From Anaerolineae bacterium (lineage in GTDB: Bacteria > Chloroflexota > Anaerolineae > 4572-78 > J111), in assembly GCA_020433805.1 (NCBI GenBank), contig JAGRBZ010000029.1, positions 1 through 36,847 on the forward strand: a DNA stretch of 36,847 nucleotides, given 5' to 3'. The notes under the pieces are model-generated. The model was not told the origin of the DNA and made no database searches. It saw only the letters and a list, made by a program, of their open reading frames with translations. Positions 1 through 7,835 of the stretch are shown here, piece by piece. The position numbers and the translations under genes were made by a program. Every line of letters starts with the position of its first letter. Position 1 is the stretch's first letter.

Positions 1-933
1 TGCCGCCATCGCTTGCAATACTCTCGGCGCACCGACCAGCGAGTTCAACGCCGCTGAAAATGTTGCAGCCAGTATACCAATCTGAATGGCCCAGCCAAAA
101 GCAGCCTTGCTGACCATCACCGTAAAGTTGTTCACCAACTCCTCAGGTGTGGCGACCAACGATGTCCAATAGGCCAAAATCATATACACCAAATAACTCA
201 CCACAATCGCCCCAATCGTTCCGCGTGGAATATTTTGGCGCGGCTTTTGCAGCGTGCCGGACAAATTGACGCCGGCCAGCACACCGGTTACAGCCGGAAA
301 GAAGACGGCAAAAACTTCCCAAAACGTGCCGTCGGGAAAGGTGCCCCACAGTTGGGGAGAATACAGCGGTTCGGCCCGAAAAAAGCCGGTTGCCCCTAAA
401 AAGGCCGATAAAAGAGAAAAGCTAATAATCAGCAGAATCGGATAGCGAATGCGGGCCGCCAACTCGACACTAACAAAGGCGACCATATAGCAGACCCCAT
501 AGGCAGCAAATAAAACCAAAGTAGCCGGATGGTTGGGAAAAATGCTTTGCCAGCCTTCAGTAAAGGCGAAGATATAAAAGGCCACCGAAATGGCCTGCGC
601 CAGATAAAACGGCAGGTTAACGCTGCCGCCTACCTCTAGCCCCAGCGATTGGGAGATGATTGAGAAGGAACCGCCCGCCCCAACGCGAATATTGGTAGCA
701 ACCGACGAAATCGACAGGCCGGTACAAAAGGTGATGATATTGGCCATAGTAATAATCAACAGGCCACCCATTAAGCCGGCGTTGCCCACCACCCAGCCGG
801 TACGCAGATACATCACCGCCCCTAAAATGGTCAGCAGCGTTGGCAGAAAAACACCGTCAAAGGTGCCGAATTTATTACTCTTGCTCGATTTTTTCGATCG
901 CTGGGGCAGCAGGCGTTTTAGATTGAATGGCAT
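1..933 (-). CDS. SLC12-type cation-chloride cotransporter, partial (C-terminus outside window)
   Basis: The minus-strand frame is open from an ATG at 931-933 to the left edge, giving about 311 residues with no stop. After a basic N-terminus the protein reads FGTFDGVFLPTLLTILGAVM, then MYLRTGWVVGNAGL, then a chain of hydrophobic helices. A conserved-looking stretch, FFPAVTGVLAGVNLSGTLQ, follows about two thirds in. These motifs match the amino acid-polyamine-organocation superfamily, specifically the SLC12 (Na-K-Cl / K-Cl cotransporter) branch, so the expected role is electroneutral chloride-coupled cation transport across the inner membrane. Bacterial members are usually 700 residues or more, so over half is missing here. 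No strong ribosome binding site precedes the ATG. It is separated by 55 bp from the downstream-oriented kinase gene behind it and appears to be transcribed alone. Family assignment is good; the transported ion is not determinable. Confidence 0.85.
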   Translation of the reverse strand, partial: MPFNLKRLLPQRSKKSSKSNKFGTFDGVFLPTLLTILGAVMYLRTGWVVGNAGLMGGLLIITMANIITFCTGLSISSVATNIRVGAGGSFSIISQSLGLEVGGSVNLPFYLAQAISVAFYIFAFTEGWQSIFPNHPATLVLFAAYGVCYMVAFVSVELAARIRYPILLIISFSLLSAFLGATGFFRAEPLYSPQLWGTFPDGTFWEVFAVFFPAVTGVLAGVNLSGTLQKPRQNIPRGTIGAIVVSYLVYMILAYWTSLVATPEELVNNFTVMVSKAAFGWAIQIGILAATFSAALNSLVGAPRVLQAMAA

Positions 934-988
934 ATAACACTTTTTGACATAGTAATCACGTTTTGTGGGTAATGTTTAACAAGACAAC

Positions 989-2107
989 CTAGCTCTTTGG
1001 CAACGAGAAATAAAAGGTGCTGCCCTGACCTTCACCCTGGCTAGTAGCCGATAATTCTCCACCCATAGCCCAGGCCAGATGACGCGAAATGGTCAACCCG
1101 ATGCCGCTGCCGCCGCTGCTGCGAGCGCGAGATTGATCGACGCGGTAGAAACGCTCAAAAATGTAGGGGAGCGCCTCCGGTGGAATTCCTTGGCCGGTAT
1201 CCTGAACGATGATTTCGACTCGCTTGGCGGTTAGGTTGGCCGTAACGGTAATGTGGCCTCCTTCCGGCGTGTAGCGAATAGCATTGCCAACCAAATTGAC
1301 AAGCACTTGAGCCGTGCGGTCGGCGTCGGCATAAGCACGGATGTTGCCGGGACAGCGCATTTCGATTTCAAGTGACTGCGCTATCGCCTGGGGCTGGAGC
1401 TGCCTGACCACCCGTTCCACCACAGATGAGAGATCAAACGTTTCGATGTGCAGCGGGATCTGGCCGGCTTCCACCCTGGATAGCGCCTGTAAATCATCGA
1501 CCAACCGGCGCAGGCGGCGAACTTCCTGGTACATATAGGCAAACGTCTCCTCATCGCTGGCCATAACCCCATCCATCATGCCTTGCAGATAGCCCTCGAT
1601 GCCGGTTAGTGGAGTTCGCAACTCATGCGATACATTGCCAATCAAAGCGATACGCTGTTGCTCCACCTGGGCCAAGGTCGCGGCCATCTGATTAAAATTG
1701 GTGGCAACCCGATCCAACTCTTCCGTGTTGGAAATTTCGATGCGTTCGTCATAGTGGCCGTCGGCAATGCGTTGACTGCTCTGGGCGATTTGTTCAAGCG
1801 GCCGAATGATACCGCTGGTCAGCAATAAACTGGTCACCGAACCGGCCAGCGTTGCGCCTATGGCAGCAATGAGCAGCGAAAATATAAGCGTATTTTGGTA
1901 TGTTTCTTGCAGGGCTAAGAGCGCCAGTTCAATATCCGATGCGTTTTCGGCCTGGGTTAGAGCCATTAAACGCGGTTGAATGGCGGTGAAGGTGCGGTTG
2001 GATATAATAATCTCCGTTGCCAGCAGCAAAAATGTAACCCCTGCAACCACCACAATAAAATGCGAGCCAAAGATTCGCCAGCGTAACTTTCGCCAAAACC
2101 GCATCAT
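989..2107 (-). CDS. Sensor histidine kinase (HAMP-HisKA-HATPase), membrane bound
   Basis: A 372-residue transmembrane sensor kinase. The first membrane helix is near residues 16-36 and the second near 73-97, bracketing a short external loop. A HAMP domain follows at about 98-150, then the dimerisation/phosphoacceptor domain with the H box NVSHELRTPLTG (His161). The ATPase domain has N box NLVGNAIRYTPEGG (Asn275), G1 DTGQGIPPE and G2 GGSGIGL. All catalytic motifs are intact. The start ATG overlaps the stop of the response regulator gene (ATGA), so translation is coupled and the two form one two-component system. The short periplasmic loop of about 35 residues gives no clue to the signal. A second Met codon lies directly after the first, so the start could be one codon later. 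Confidence 0.95.
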   Translation of the reverse strand: MMRFWRKLRWRIFGSHFIVVVAGVTFLLLATEIIISNRTFTAIQPRLMALTQAENASDIELALLALQETYQNTLIFSLLIAAIGATLAGSVTSLLLTSGIIRPLEQIAQSSQRIADGHYDERIEISNTEELDRVATNFNQMAATLAQVEQQRIALIGNVSHELRTPLTGIEGYLQGMMDGVMASDEETFAYMYQEVRRLRRLVDDLQALSRVEAGQIPLHIETFDLSSVVERVVRQLQPQAIAQSLEIEMRCPGNIRAYADADRTAQVLVNLVGNAIRYTPEGGHITVTANLTAKRVEIIVQDTGQGIPPEALPYIFERFYRVDQSRARSSGGSGIGLTISRHLAWAMGGELSATSQGEGQGSTFYFSLPKS

Positions 2108-2799
2108 TTTTCATCCACAAACTTATAGCCAATACCACGCACGGTTTGAATGAGCGTTTCACCGGTAGCCTGCTCTAGCTTGCGCCGAACCTGGCCGACG
2201 TAAACATCAACAACCCGATCTGTTCCATAAAAATCTTGACCCCAGACCCGATCGATCAACTGCTCGCGGGTGAGAACGCGGCCGGCATGGCGCGTCAATT
2301 CCAGCAAGACGCCAAATTCGGTTGTGGTCAGGTCGATGCGCTGATCGCCGGCTCGGACTTCGTGCCGGTCGGGATCAACTTCTACGTGGGGAAAACGCAA
2401 AATATTGCTGGCGACGGATACCGTGCCGGAGCGGGTTCTTTGGCGGCGGAGAATGGCTTCAACACGGGCAACCAGTTCGTGGGGGCTAAACGGTTTGGTC
2501 AGATAATCATCGGCACCGATACGCAACCCGGCAATACGATCGCTTTCTTCAGTTCTGGCGGTCAACATGAGAATATAGACGTCCGACTCCTGACGTAGCC
2601 TGGCTGTTACTTCCATGCCGTCCATGCCGGGCAGATTAAGATCAAGAACAATTAAATCGGGTTTGTGTCGCCGGGCCATCTCTAGAGCATCTTTCCCGTT
2701 ATCGGTACAGATGACCCGGTATTGCTCCTGTTCCAGATAAACGCGGGTTATGTTGCGGATACTGGCTTCATCTTCTACAACCAGAATGGTTTCTTTCAT
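2104..2799 (-). CDS. OmpR/PhoB-family response regulator
   Basis: 231 residues with a receiver domain and a C-terminal winged helix. The receiver shows the acidic pair E9/D10, phosphoacceptor D53 in LIVLDLNLPG, T80 in MLTA and K102 in LTKPFSP, so it should be phosphorylatable. From about residue 130 the winged-helix domain carries the family pattern LTTTEFGVLLELTRHAGRVL and ends with RKLEQATGETLIQTVRGIGY, typical of OmpR/PhoB regulators. It therefore acts as a DNA-binding transcription factor. AGGA lies about 7 bases before the ATG. It is first in a two-gene operon with the kinase it overlaps. A terminator lies between it and the upstream KaiC-like gene, so its own promoter should lie between about 2800 and 2880. 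Regulon unknown. Confidence 0.96.
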   Translation of the reverse strand: MKETILVVEDEASIRNITRVYLEQEQYRVICTDNGKDALEMARRHKPDLIVLDLNLPGMDGMEVTARLRQESDVYILMLTARTEESDRIAGLRIGADDYLTKPFSPHELVARVEAILRRQRTRSGTVSVASNILRFPHVEVDPDRHEVRAGDQRIDLTTTEFGVLLELTRHAGRVLTREQLIDRVWGQDFYGTDRVVDVYVGQVRRKLEQATGETLIQTVRGIGYKFVDEK

Positions 2800-2819
2800 A
2801 ATGCGTTCCTAAGTGGCGA

Positions 2820-2850
2820 GAAAATAAAATTGCCCCGGAAGCGGGGCAAT
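2820..2850 (-). terminator. Rho-independent terminator behind the KaiC-like gene
   Basis: A 9-bp perfect stem (ATTGCCCCG/CGGGGCAAT, 2829-2837 with 2842-2850) has a 4-base loop. On the minus strand it is followed by TTTATTTTC. It sits 33 bp past the stop of the KaiC-like gene and before the response regulator ATG, so it should separate the two transcription units. Confidence 0.85.
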
Positions 2851-2882
2851 GATCAGTGTAAGTGAATGTGATGAGGCTAAGG

Positions 2883-3623
2883 TTAAGCCGTGCGGTGCGA
2901 CATCCCCGATAATATCCCGGCGTGACCATCAAAGGGAGGTCCAAGGGCCAAGCCCCCTTTTTTTATCTCGAAACTTCTTATCTCTTTTTGATGACTGCTA
3001 CCCCGCATTTTCATAACGGCGATGGCTCGCTGCATGGTGCTGTCGACTTCAACATATCGCAGCAAGATAACCGTATCGACCAAAAAGGGCAGCGCAGCAA
3101 CTTCCGTACCGCGATGCTGCAATATATTGGCCGCCTCATCCAGCAGTAAGACGGTACTGTCTTGACGCTTGATCGCATTGACTAAGGTATTGTAAATTTC
3201 TCTCAATTCCAGGGGATCCTGCGTAAACTGTTGAAAATGAGCCACGCTGTCTAACACCATTCTTGTTGGAGCCAACGTTTCTATTTTTTCCGAAATGGGG
3301 CCGGTCTGTTGTTTTAAGCTCTCTAAGAATACGCTTGGCGATGTAAAAATGATACCCAAATCACCATTTTTTTCCGAGGCTTTTAAATCCCACCCTAACT
3401 GCTGTGCGTCTCGTATGAGCGAGGCCGGAAATTCTTCAAACGAAACGAGTAGGCCTCGCTGACCGGCTTTGATACCAGCCATCAGAAACTGGAGTCCCAG
3501 CGTTGTCTTGCCAACACCGGGCGCGCCACTGACCAAAACGGCAGAGCCTTCAATTAATCCCCCGCCGAGCAGAGCATCCATTTCCGGGGAACCGAGCGAT
3601 AATCTTTGTTTTGATGAGGTCAT
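2883..3623 (-). CDS. Single-domain KaiC/RadA-like RecA-superfamily ATPase
   Basis: 246 residues forming one KaiC-type ATPase domain. It begins with the KaiC-like phrase GSPEMDALLGGGLIEGSAVLV. The Walker A motif GAPGVGKTT is at residues 33-41, paired glutamates (SFEEF, about 61-65) sit where KaiC has its catalytic Glu pair, and the Walker B strand RMVLDS has Asp125. Near 160 there is a second acidic strand, TVLLLDEA. KaiC proper is a double domain of about 520 residues; this is half that length, like the many single-domain KaiC homologues of bacteria and archaea, and no kaiA or kaiB is visible nearby. AAGGA precedes the ATG. It appears to be the last gene of an operon with a Thr/Pro-rich surface protein and a TPR-like protein. 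Probably an ATP-dependent switch or signalling factor; a clock role is not supported. Confidence 0.88.
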   Translation of the reverse strand: MTSSKQRLSLGSPEMDALLGGGLIEGSAVLVSGAPGVGKTTLGLQFLMAGIKAGQRGLLVSFEEFPASLIRDAQQLGWDLKASEKNGDLGIIFTSPSVFLESLKQQTGPISEKIETLAPTRMVLDSVAHFQQFTQDPLELREIYNTLVNAIKRQDSTVLLLDEAANILQHRGTEVAALPFLVDTVILLRYVEVDSTMQRAIAVMKMRGSSHQKEIRSFEIKKGGLALGPPFDGHAGILSGMSHRTA

Positions 3624-3668
3624 AAGATTTTCCTTGTTTTTAATAGTTCTTGTTGATGTAGAAGTGTC

Positions 3669-4538
3669 TTAATTGAATGGAGTGCGTCGCTGCCAGTTAA
3701 TAACTTTAATTTGGATTGAACTGCTTACTTTACACGGATCTAAGCTACAGCCGGGTTCCAGTTCATCTTCATTATCTTCTTCGTCATCGCTTTCGTCGTC
3801 GTCATCATTATTATCACGACCGCAGTAGCTGGGGTTATCGGCATAAATAGGATCGGTCGTAAACTGAAACTGTTCGCTGGCCTGTTGACCGTTCTCAACC
3901 ACATACGCATACCAGTTGTGCGATTGGTAGGAGGCGGGTTTGCTGCTGCCCGGAATGAGCAGAGCGCCGTAACGGCCATTATTATCGGTGGTGGCGATAA
4001 ATCGACTGCCGGAAACGCCAACTTCGCCATATTGAACCTGCGCACCGGCTTGCGGCAGGCCGTCTGTGCCGTTTACAATACCCTCAAGCCCCGTGTCGGC
4101 ACAATTATTTCGACTAGAGTGAGAACCAACAACATACGGTAACGGACTGGGGGTCGGCGTCACAGTCGGCGGCGGTGGCGGGGGAGCCGGGGTGCGGGTA
4201 TTGGTAGCTGTCGGTGTGCGGGTTGGCGATGATGTGCGCGTAGGGGTGGCGGTACGCGTGTTGGTGGCGGTTTTGGTGGGGCCAGGTGTGTTGGTTGGCG
4301 TTGTAGTCCAGGTAGCCGGATAGGATTGGTCGAGAGTTGCAGCAGGCCCTTGCGCTTGCTGCTGTTGAATGGCAACGACATTTACAAGCGCAATCTCTGT
4401 AGCGCGTTGCGGACTGAGCGGATTAAAAGGAATGTTAGGCTGCACGAAGATGGTCGCATAGCACATAATCGCTAATACCGACATGCCCAAAACCATTGCT
4501 AAAAGGACGGTTGTTAGACGTCTATCTAAATTCCGCAT
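3669..4538 (-). CDS. Exported Thr/Pro-rich protein with carboxypeptidase-regulatory-like domain
   Basis: 289 residues. An N-terminal hydrophobic segment (about 12-34, behind a basic start) looks like a signal anchor. A long linker of T-x-T/P repeats and a run of prolines (about 75-135) follows, as in cell-surface stalks. The segment GLEGIVNGTDGLPQAGAQV through TTDNNGRYGALL resembles a carboxypeptidase-regulatory-like/SdrD-B-like beta domain. Near the C-terminus is a strongly acidic Asp/Glu tract (about 240-260), possibly calcium binding, then a Cys-containing tail. AAAGGAGGAG gives a very strong ribosome binding site before the ATG. It is 38 bp behind the TPR-like gene and 45 bp ahead of the KaiC-like ATPase, suggesting one operon. 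The function is unknown; a surface structural or adhesion role is inference. Confidence 0.8.
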   Translation of the reverse strand: MRNLDRRLTTVLLAMVLGMSVLAIMCYATIFVQPNIPFNPLSPQRATEIALVNVVAIQQQQAQGPAATLDQSYPATWTTTPTNTPGPTKTATNTRTATPTRTSSPTRTPTATNTRTPAPPPPPPTVTPTPSPLPYVVGSHSSRNNCADTGLEGIVNGTDGLPQAGAQVQYGEVGVSGSRFIATTDNNGRYGALLIPGSSKPASYQSHNWYAYVVENGQQASEQFQFTTDPIYADNPSYCGRDNNDDDDESDDEEDNEDELEPGCSLDPCKVSSSIQIKVINWQRRTPFN

Positions 4539-4576
4539 ATTTCACTCCTCCTTTAGACCAAGTTGATCCCAACCGT

Positions 4577-5905
4577 TTATTCCAAAGAAATTAGTCTAAA
4601 TTTGTCACGATTGTTAACAGTGCCGACAGCCACAAAAATATTAATATCGGGTTGGGTAGCAATGAGCTGGTTGGTTATATCTAAGAGCTGTTTTTTGCGC
4701 TGCTCTTCAGGGTAATTAGGATAGCGTCCCAACTGGCCGGCTAAAATTTCGTTACGAAGCCTTTCCTCCGTTGCCCGGTCAATCTGTGATACTTCAGGCA
4801 GGGCTACGGTTAAATCTGCGTATAAGGCAAACAGCGTTTCATACGTTTTGGTAAGCTGCGCTCGAATTTGCTCGGCTTGATCTTCCCATTCCGGAACTAA
4901 GCTAAGACCATATGCCTGCCGGGCTACTTTGTACTTAAGCGAGAGCCAATCTATCTGAGCTTGGGTGATAGCGATTTTTTCAGATAGCTGTGTTGTTTCT
5001 TCAAACGCACTTTCATAAAATGACAGCTTCTGCAAATCTTCCATAACCAGAGCTTGGCCTAGCTGTTCGATATATTCTACCGGGGCCTTGCCGGCGCGAT
5101 TAACCAATAGGGCCGTCAGTTCTTGTGCTTCTAGCCAACGCAGAGCTTCGGCTTCCTGGGCTGCTGCCGGCAGCGGTACGGCGGGACTTTCCGGCAGGAT
5201 AGTCTCGCTCACGGTACTCACTGTTGCCTTAGGCGGGTTGGCACTCAGATTCAAGCTTTGACGCGCCAACTGGTTTTCGTCGATAGCCAGATAGCTGTCA
5301 TGCAACTGTTCGAAAATCGTTCGTCGATGAGCCGGCTGCAAATATAAACTTCTTGAGGCCAAAACAAAAGCTTGATCGAGATAGAACTTGGCTAACTCCG
5401 GTTCGCCTAAATCGCCCAAACGATCACCGGCCTGAATAAAGACATCGGCCCGGGTCGTATCGGGAATATCGGGCGACAGAGTGGCGACTGTCCCGGCCAT
5501 TTCATAACTAAAAATGGCTTTATCAACCTCGCCCAGTTCGCGATATGATGACGCCAACTGCAAAAACCCTCCGGCGCTTTCCCGGTTGCTCAGTTTCGTA
5601 TCAAACAGCAACGCTGAAAATGCGGTTTCCGGCCTTTCGTTGGCGACAGCTTCCGTAATCACTTCATTGGTATCGGCTCCCCCTAGCGAGGCCAAAGCCA
5701 ACGCCGGATCGATTTCATCAACATCAAGCCGGTTTAAAATATTGGTGCCGACGATAAAACTGAGCCGATTGATCCCCGTAGAGTTAGAACGATTGGCCAT
5801 AATCAAAATGCCGATGGCCGTCAACAAGATGACCACCAAAATGGCCAGCGTGCCAACAATAATCATTAACCCCAAATTTGAGTTAGATGTTCTCACTTGT
5901 TGCAT
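4577..5905 (-). CDS. Membrane-anchored TPR-like protein of unknown function
   Basis: 442 residues. A single hydrophobic helix at about 12-38 (LGLMIIVGTLAILVVILLTA) should anchor the protein, leaving a mainly helical extracytoplasmic or cytoplasmic body. Around 115-205 there are TPR-like units: LQLASSYRELGEVDKAIFSYEMA and a second pair around DRLGDLGEPELAKFYLDQAF. The remainder is helical with no motif I recognise; the C-terminus ends in a beta-rich strand (NIFVAVGTVNNRDKFRLISL). It is the first gene of the probable operon with the Thr/Pro-rich protein and the KaiC-like ATPase. The ribosome binding site is weak. It could be a scaffold for an envelope complex; no enzymatic function is visible. 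Confidence 0.8.
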   Translation of the reverse strand: MQQVRTSNSNLGLMIIVGTLAILVVILLTAIGILIMANRSNSTGINRLSFIVGTNILNRLDVDEIDPALALASLGGADTNEVITEAVANERPETAFSALLFDTKLSNRESAGGFLQLASSYRELGEVDKAIFSYEMAGTVATLSPDIPDTTRADVFIQAGDRLGDLGEPELAKFYLDQAFVLASRSLYLQPAHRRTIFEQLHDSYLAIDENQLARQSLNLSANPPKATVSTVSETILPESPAVPLPAAAQEAEALRWLEAQELTALLVNRAGKAPVEYIEQLGQALVMEDLQKLSFYESAFEETTQLSEKIAITQAQIDWLSLKYKVARQAYGLSLVPEWEDQAEQIRAQLTKTYETLFALYADLTVALPEVSQIDRATEERLRNEILAGQLGRYPNYPEEQRKKQLLDITNQLIATQPDINIFVAVGTVNNRDKFRLISLE

Positions 5906-6005
5906 TGTATTACATTACCTTGCGCTATAGATTTCCTGTTTTCCTTAGGGCAGCGAGAACTGCCTTATCTGGAAGTATAATCTAAATAGCGGTAATGTCC
6001 ACAAT

Positions 6006-6701
6006 CTAAGGAATGACGTATTTTTCGATAACCGCTGCTGACCGTTTTTCAGTGAGCCATTCGTCAAAAATTCGGTTTTTTTGCTCTTGATCCGCTTCGC
6101 CTTGGGTTATGTGTTCAAAGACCCGATTGGCAATGAGTTGCGACTGCAAATCGGCCAAGAAAGCGGCCTCGGTCAATCCGTTGTTTTCCAACCAACGCTC
6201 AAATTCAGTTTGCGGATCAAGCTCGCTCATAAATGTTTTGGCCTCAGCCTCGACCTCTTCCGGCGATATAGAGATGCCCAGAGCGTCGGCCTGTTGCTCG
6301 ATAATTTTTTGCTCGATGAGACCATCAAGTACCTGCTGGCGTAACTCAACGGAAAGGGCTATCTGGTCTAACTCATCTTCCGGTTGTTGACGGCTAAGGG
6401 CTTGCTCAATTTGAGCGACACGCCCCTCATAAACATCGAGAAAGATGGGTTGGCCGTCAACCCGGGCAACGAGCGGTTGACCATCTTCAATCGCTTGATT
6501 GCTTGCTGCATCAGCAGTATCCGATTGACCCACTGATGCTGAACCGGGTGTCGACGTTGTTGAAGTTGTTGTCGTTTGTTCGCTTTCGGGTGATATTTCT
6601 GCCGTCTGGTTTGTTCTTGAGCTAAAACTACAGGCTAAACCGATAAGAACAATCAAAACGAAGTGATGTCCCGATTTTACTATCTTTTGCGTTAGGTACA
6701 C
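6006..6701 (-). CDS. SurA-N-like lipoprotein (putative periplasmic chaperone)
   Basis: The frame is open from 6833, but I choose the GTG at 6699-6701. It gives a compact lipoprotein signal (YLTQKIVKSGHH, then FVLIVLIGLA and Cys as lipobox) and a 231-residue product. The lipidated Cys is followed by a Ser/Thr/Gln-rich linker, then ARVDGQPIFLDVYEGRVAQIEQAL, LRQQVLDGLIEQKIIEQQADALGISISPEEVE and FLADLQSQLIANRVFEHIT. This is the helical SurA N-terminal/trigger-factor-C-like chaperone fold. No parvulin PPIase domain follows, so it would be a chaperone-only form. An ATG at 6756-6758 is an alternative start but would bury the signal peptide. The gene is about 100 bp upstream of the TPR-like gene on the same strand and could share its regulation. 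Confidence 0.72.
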   Translation of the reverse strand: MYLTQKIVKSGHHFVLIVLIGLACSFSSRTNQTAEISPESEQTTTTSTTSTPGSASVGQSDTADAASNQAIEDGQPLVARVDGQPIFLDVYEGRVAQIEQALSRQQPEDELDQIALSVELRQQVLDGLIEQKIIEQQADALGISISPEEVEAEAKTFMSELDPQTEFERWLENNGLTEAAFLADLQSQLIANRVFEHITQGEADQEQKNRIFDEWLTEKRSAAVIEKYVIP

Positions 6702-6888
6702 TACATCTTGACAATCTAATGAATAAATACACAATATATAGGGCTTACTCTGACCCATTATACATCGATAATGATCAAAATGCAATCTTGAAATTACATT
6801 ATGTAAATATTCATTGTCGCGAGATGCAAACACACATCTTCTATCTCTAAAACAGAAATACTCCCCAAAGATTGCTCAATCTGGACGT

Positions 6889-6918
6889 TAGCGTAGAATC
6901 TGATTATCATTCTATAAT
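6889..6918 (+). promoter_or_regulatory. Candidate promoter for the GNAT/menC-type genes
   Basis: A perfect TATAAT at 6913-6918 lies 17 bases upstream of the chosen ATG at 6935. The -35 is not consensus. If used, the leader is very short, which argues against the upstream ATG at 6872. Confidence 0.4.
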
Positions 6919-6934
6919 ACAGGCAAAATTTTCC

Positions 6935-7765
6935 ATGTCGATTGAAATCCGTTCGGCCTCTACAGCCGAAGATTGTCGCATTATCGAACAGCTTCAACGC
7001 CAAGTTTGGGGCGAGGGATCCGGCGAGGTTCCCTTTCATTTGCTGTTGACGGTTGCCAAAGAAGGTGGCGTTGTATTATTGGCCCTGGATCAAAACCGGC
7101 CGGTTGGCTTTGCTTTTGGCTTTCCGGCGCTGACCAAAGACGGCCGGTTAAAAATCGCCTCCCATCAGGCCGGCGTTTTGCCAGAGCTGCATGATCAGGG
7201 ATTGGGCTATCAAATCAAATTGGCTCAACGTGAAGCGACCTTGGCCCTGGGTATCAAACTTATGACCTGGACGTTCGATCCGCTTCAAGGGCGCAACGCC
7301 CGCTTTAATTTCAGAAAACTTGGGGCAGTCAGTAACCGCTACACGCCCAATCTGTATGGTGAAATGACCGATGAGATCAATCAAGGCTTGCCCAGCGATC
7401 GCTTTACGGCGGCCTGGTGGCTCGATTCGCCTCACGTTCTGCGGCGACTCTCCGGCGAGGATGTCGAGCCGAACGGGGTGGCGTTAGGTTGGCCGGTGCT
7501 CAACCCGGCTGTGCCGCAGCCGGACGGACTTTTCATCCCTCCGGACGATGTTAATTTACCGCACGGACCGCGCTGCTTGGTTGAAATTCCGGCAGACCTG
7601 GCCGCGCTTAAAGCTAAAAACGCAGAAGCGGCGCTCACATGGCGCTTGCAAACACGTCACATCTTCCAAACAGCTTTTGAACACGGCTACACGGCCACCG
7701 ACCTTCTGCGTCATAAGGGCCGGAATTACTACTTATTACAAAAGGATTGGAAAAAAATAGTTTGA
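6935..7765 (+). CDS. GNAT-superfamily N-acetyl/succinyltransferase (COG3375-like)
   Basis: 276 residues from MSIEIRSAS. A frame-consistent ATG at 6872 lies upstream of a TATAAT box and is less likely. The N-terminal GNAT fold includes VVLLALDQNRPVGFAFGFP and an acetyl-CoA-loop region HDQGLGYQIKLAQREATLALGIKLMTWTFDPLQGRNARFNFRKLGA. The rest is the C-terminal extension seen in the predicted acetyltransferases of COG3375. It stands directly before an enolase-superfamily NSAR/OSBS gene. In Geobacillus kaustophilus and relatives such a pair (with a deacylase) is known to be a succinyl-CoA:D-amino acid N-succinyltransferase acting with N-succinylamino acid racemase. By analogy this enzyme may acylate an amino acid; the substrate is inference. 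Confidence 0.82.
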   Translation: MSIEIRSASTAEDCRIIEQLQRQVWGEGSGEVPFHLLLTVAKEGGVVLLALDQNRPVGFAFGFPALTKDGRLKIASHQAGVLPELHDQGLGYQIKLAQREATLALGIKLMTWTFDPLQGRNARFNFRKLGAVSNRYTPNLYGEMTDEINQGLPSDRFTAAWWLDSPHVLRRLSGEDVEPNGVALGWPVLNPAVPQPDGLFIPPDDVNLPHGPRCLVEIPADLAALKAKNAEAALTWRLQTRHIFQTAFEHGYTATDLLRHKGRNYYLLQKDWKKIV

Positions 7766-7766
7766 T

Positions 7767-7800
7767 GGTTTGATAGTTAGACGGTAACCAACCAACTATC
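7767..7800. repeat. Small imperfect inverted repeat in the GNAT-menC gap
   Basis: GATAGTT (7772-7778) is complemented by AACTATC (7794-7800), with looser GGTTTG/CAAACC pairing outside it. It lies between the two genes of the pair and has no T-run, so it is not an obvious terminator. It may be a short dispersed repeat. Confidence 0.4.
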
Positions 7801-7835
7801 CAACAAGCAAACCAACCGTTTTTACAGGAGACTCT

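Noticed and set aside
656..937. Plus-strand frame of 93 codons at the left end
   Set aside because: It is antisense to the SLC12-type gene, whose minus-strand frame is open through the entire region and has strong family motifs.
945..975. TTGACA at about 945 with TAATGT downstream on the plus strand
   Set aside because: The spacer is about 20 bases, too long, and no plus-strand gene follows.
2236..2598. Plus-strand frame of 120 codons
   Set aside because: Antisense shadow of the response regulator gene; no motif and no ribosome binding site.
3740..4045. Second minus-strand frame inside the Thr/Pro-rich gene
   Set aside because: Alternate frame of a low-complexity coding region; no independent start signals.
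5948..5972. AGGGCAG/CTGCCT hairpin between the lipoprotein and TPR-like genes
   Set aside because: A short stem without a T-run on either strand; not enough to call a terminator.
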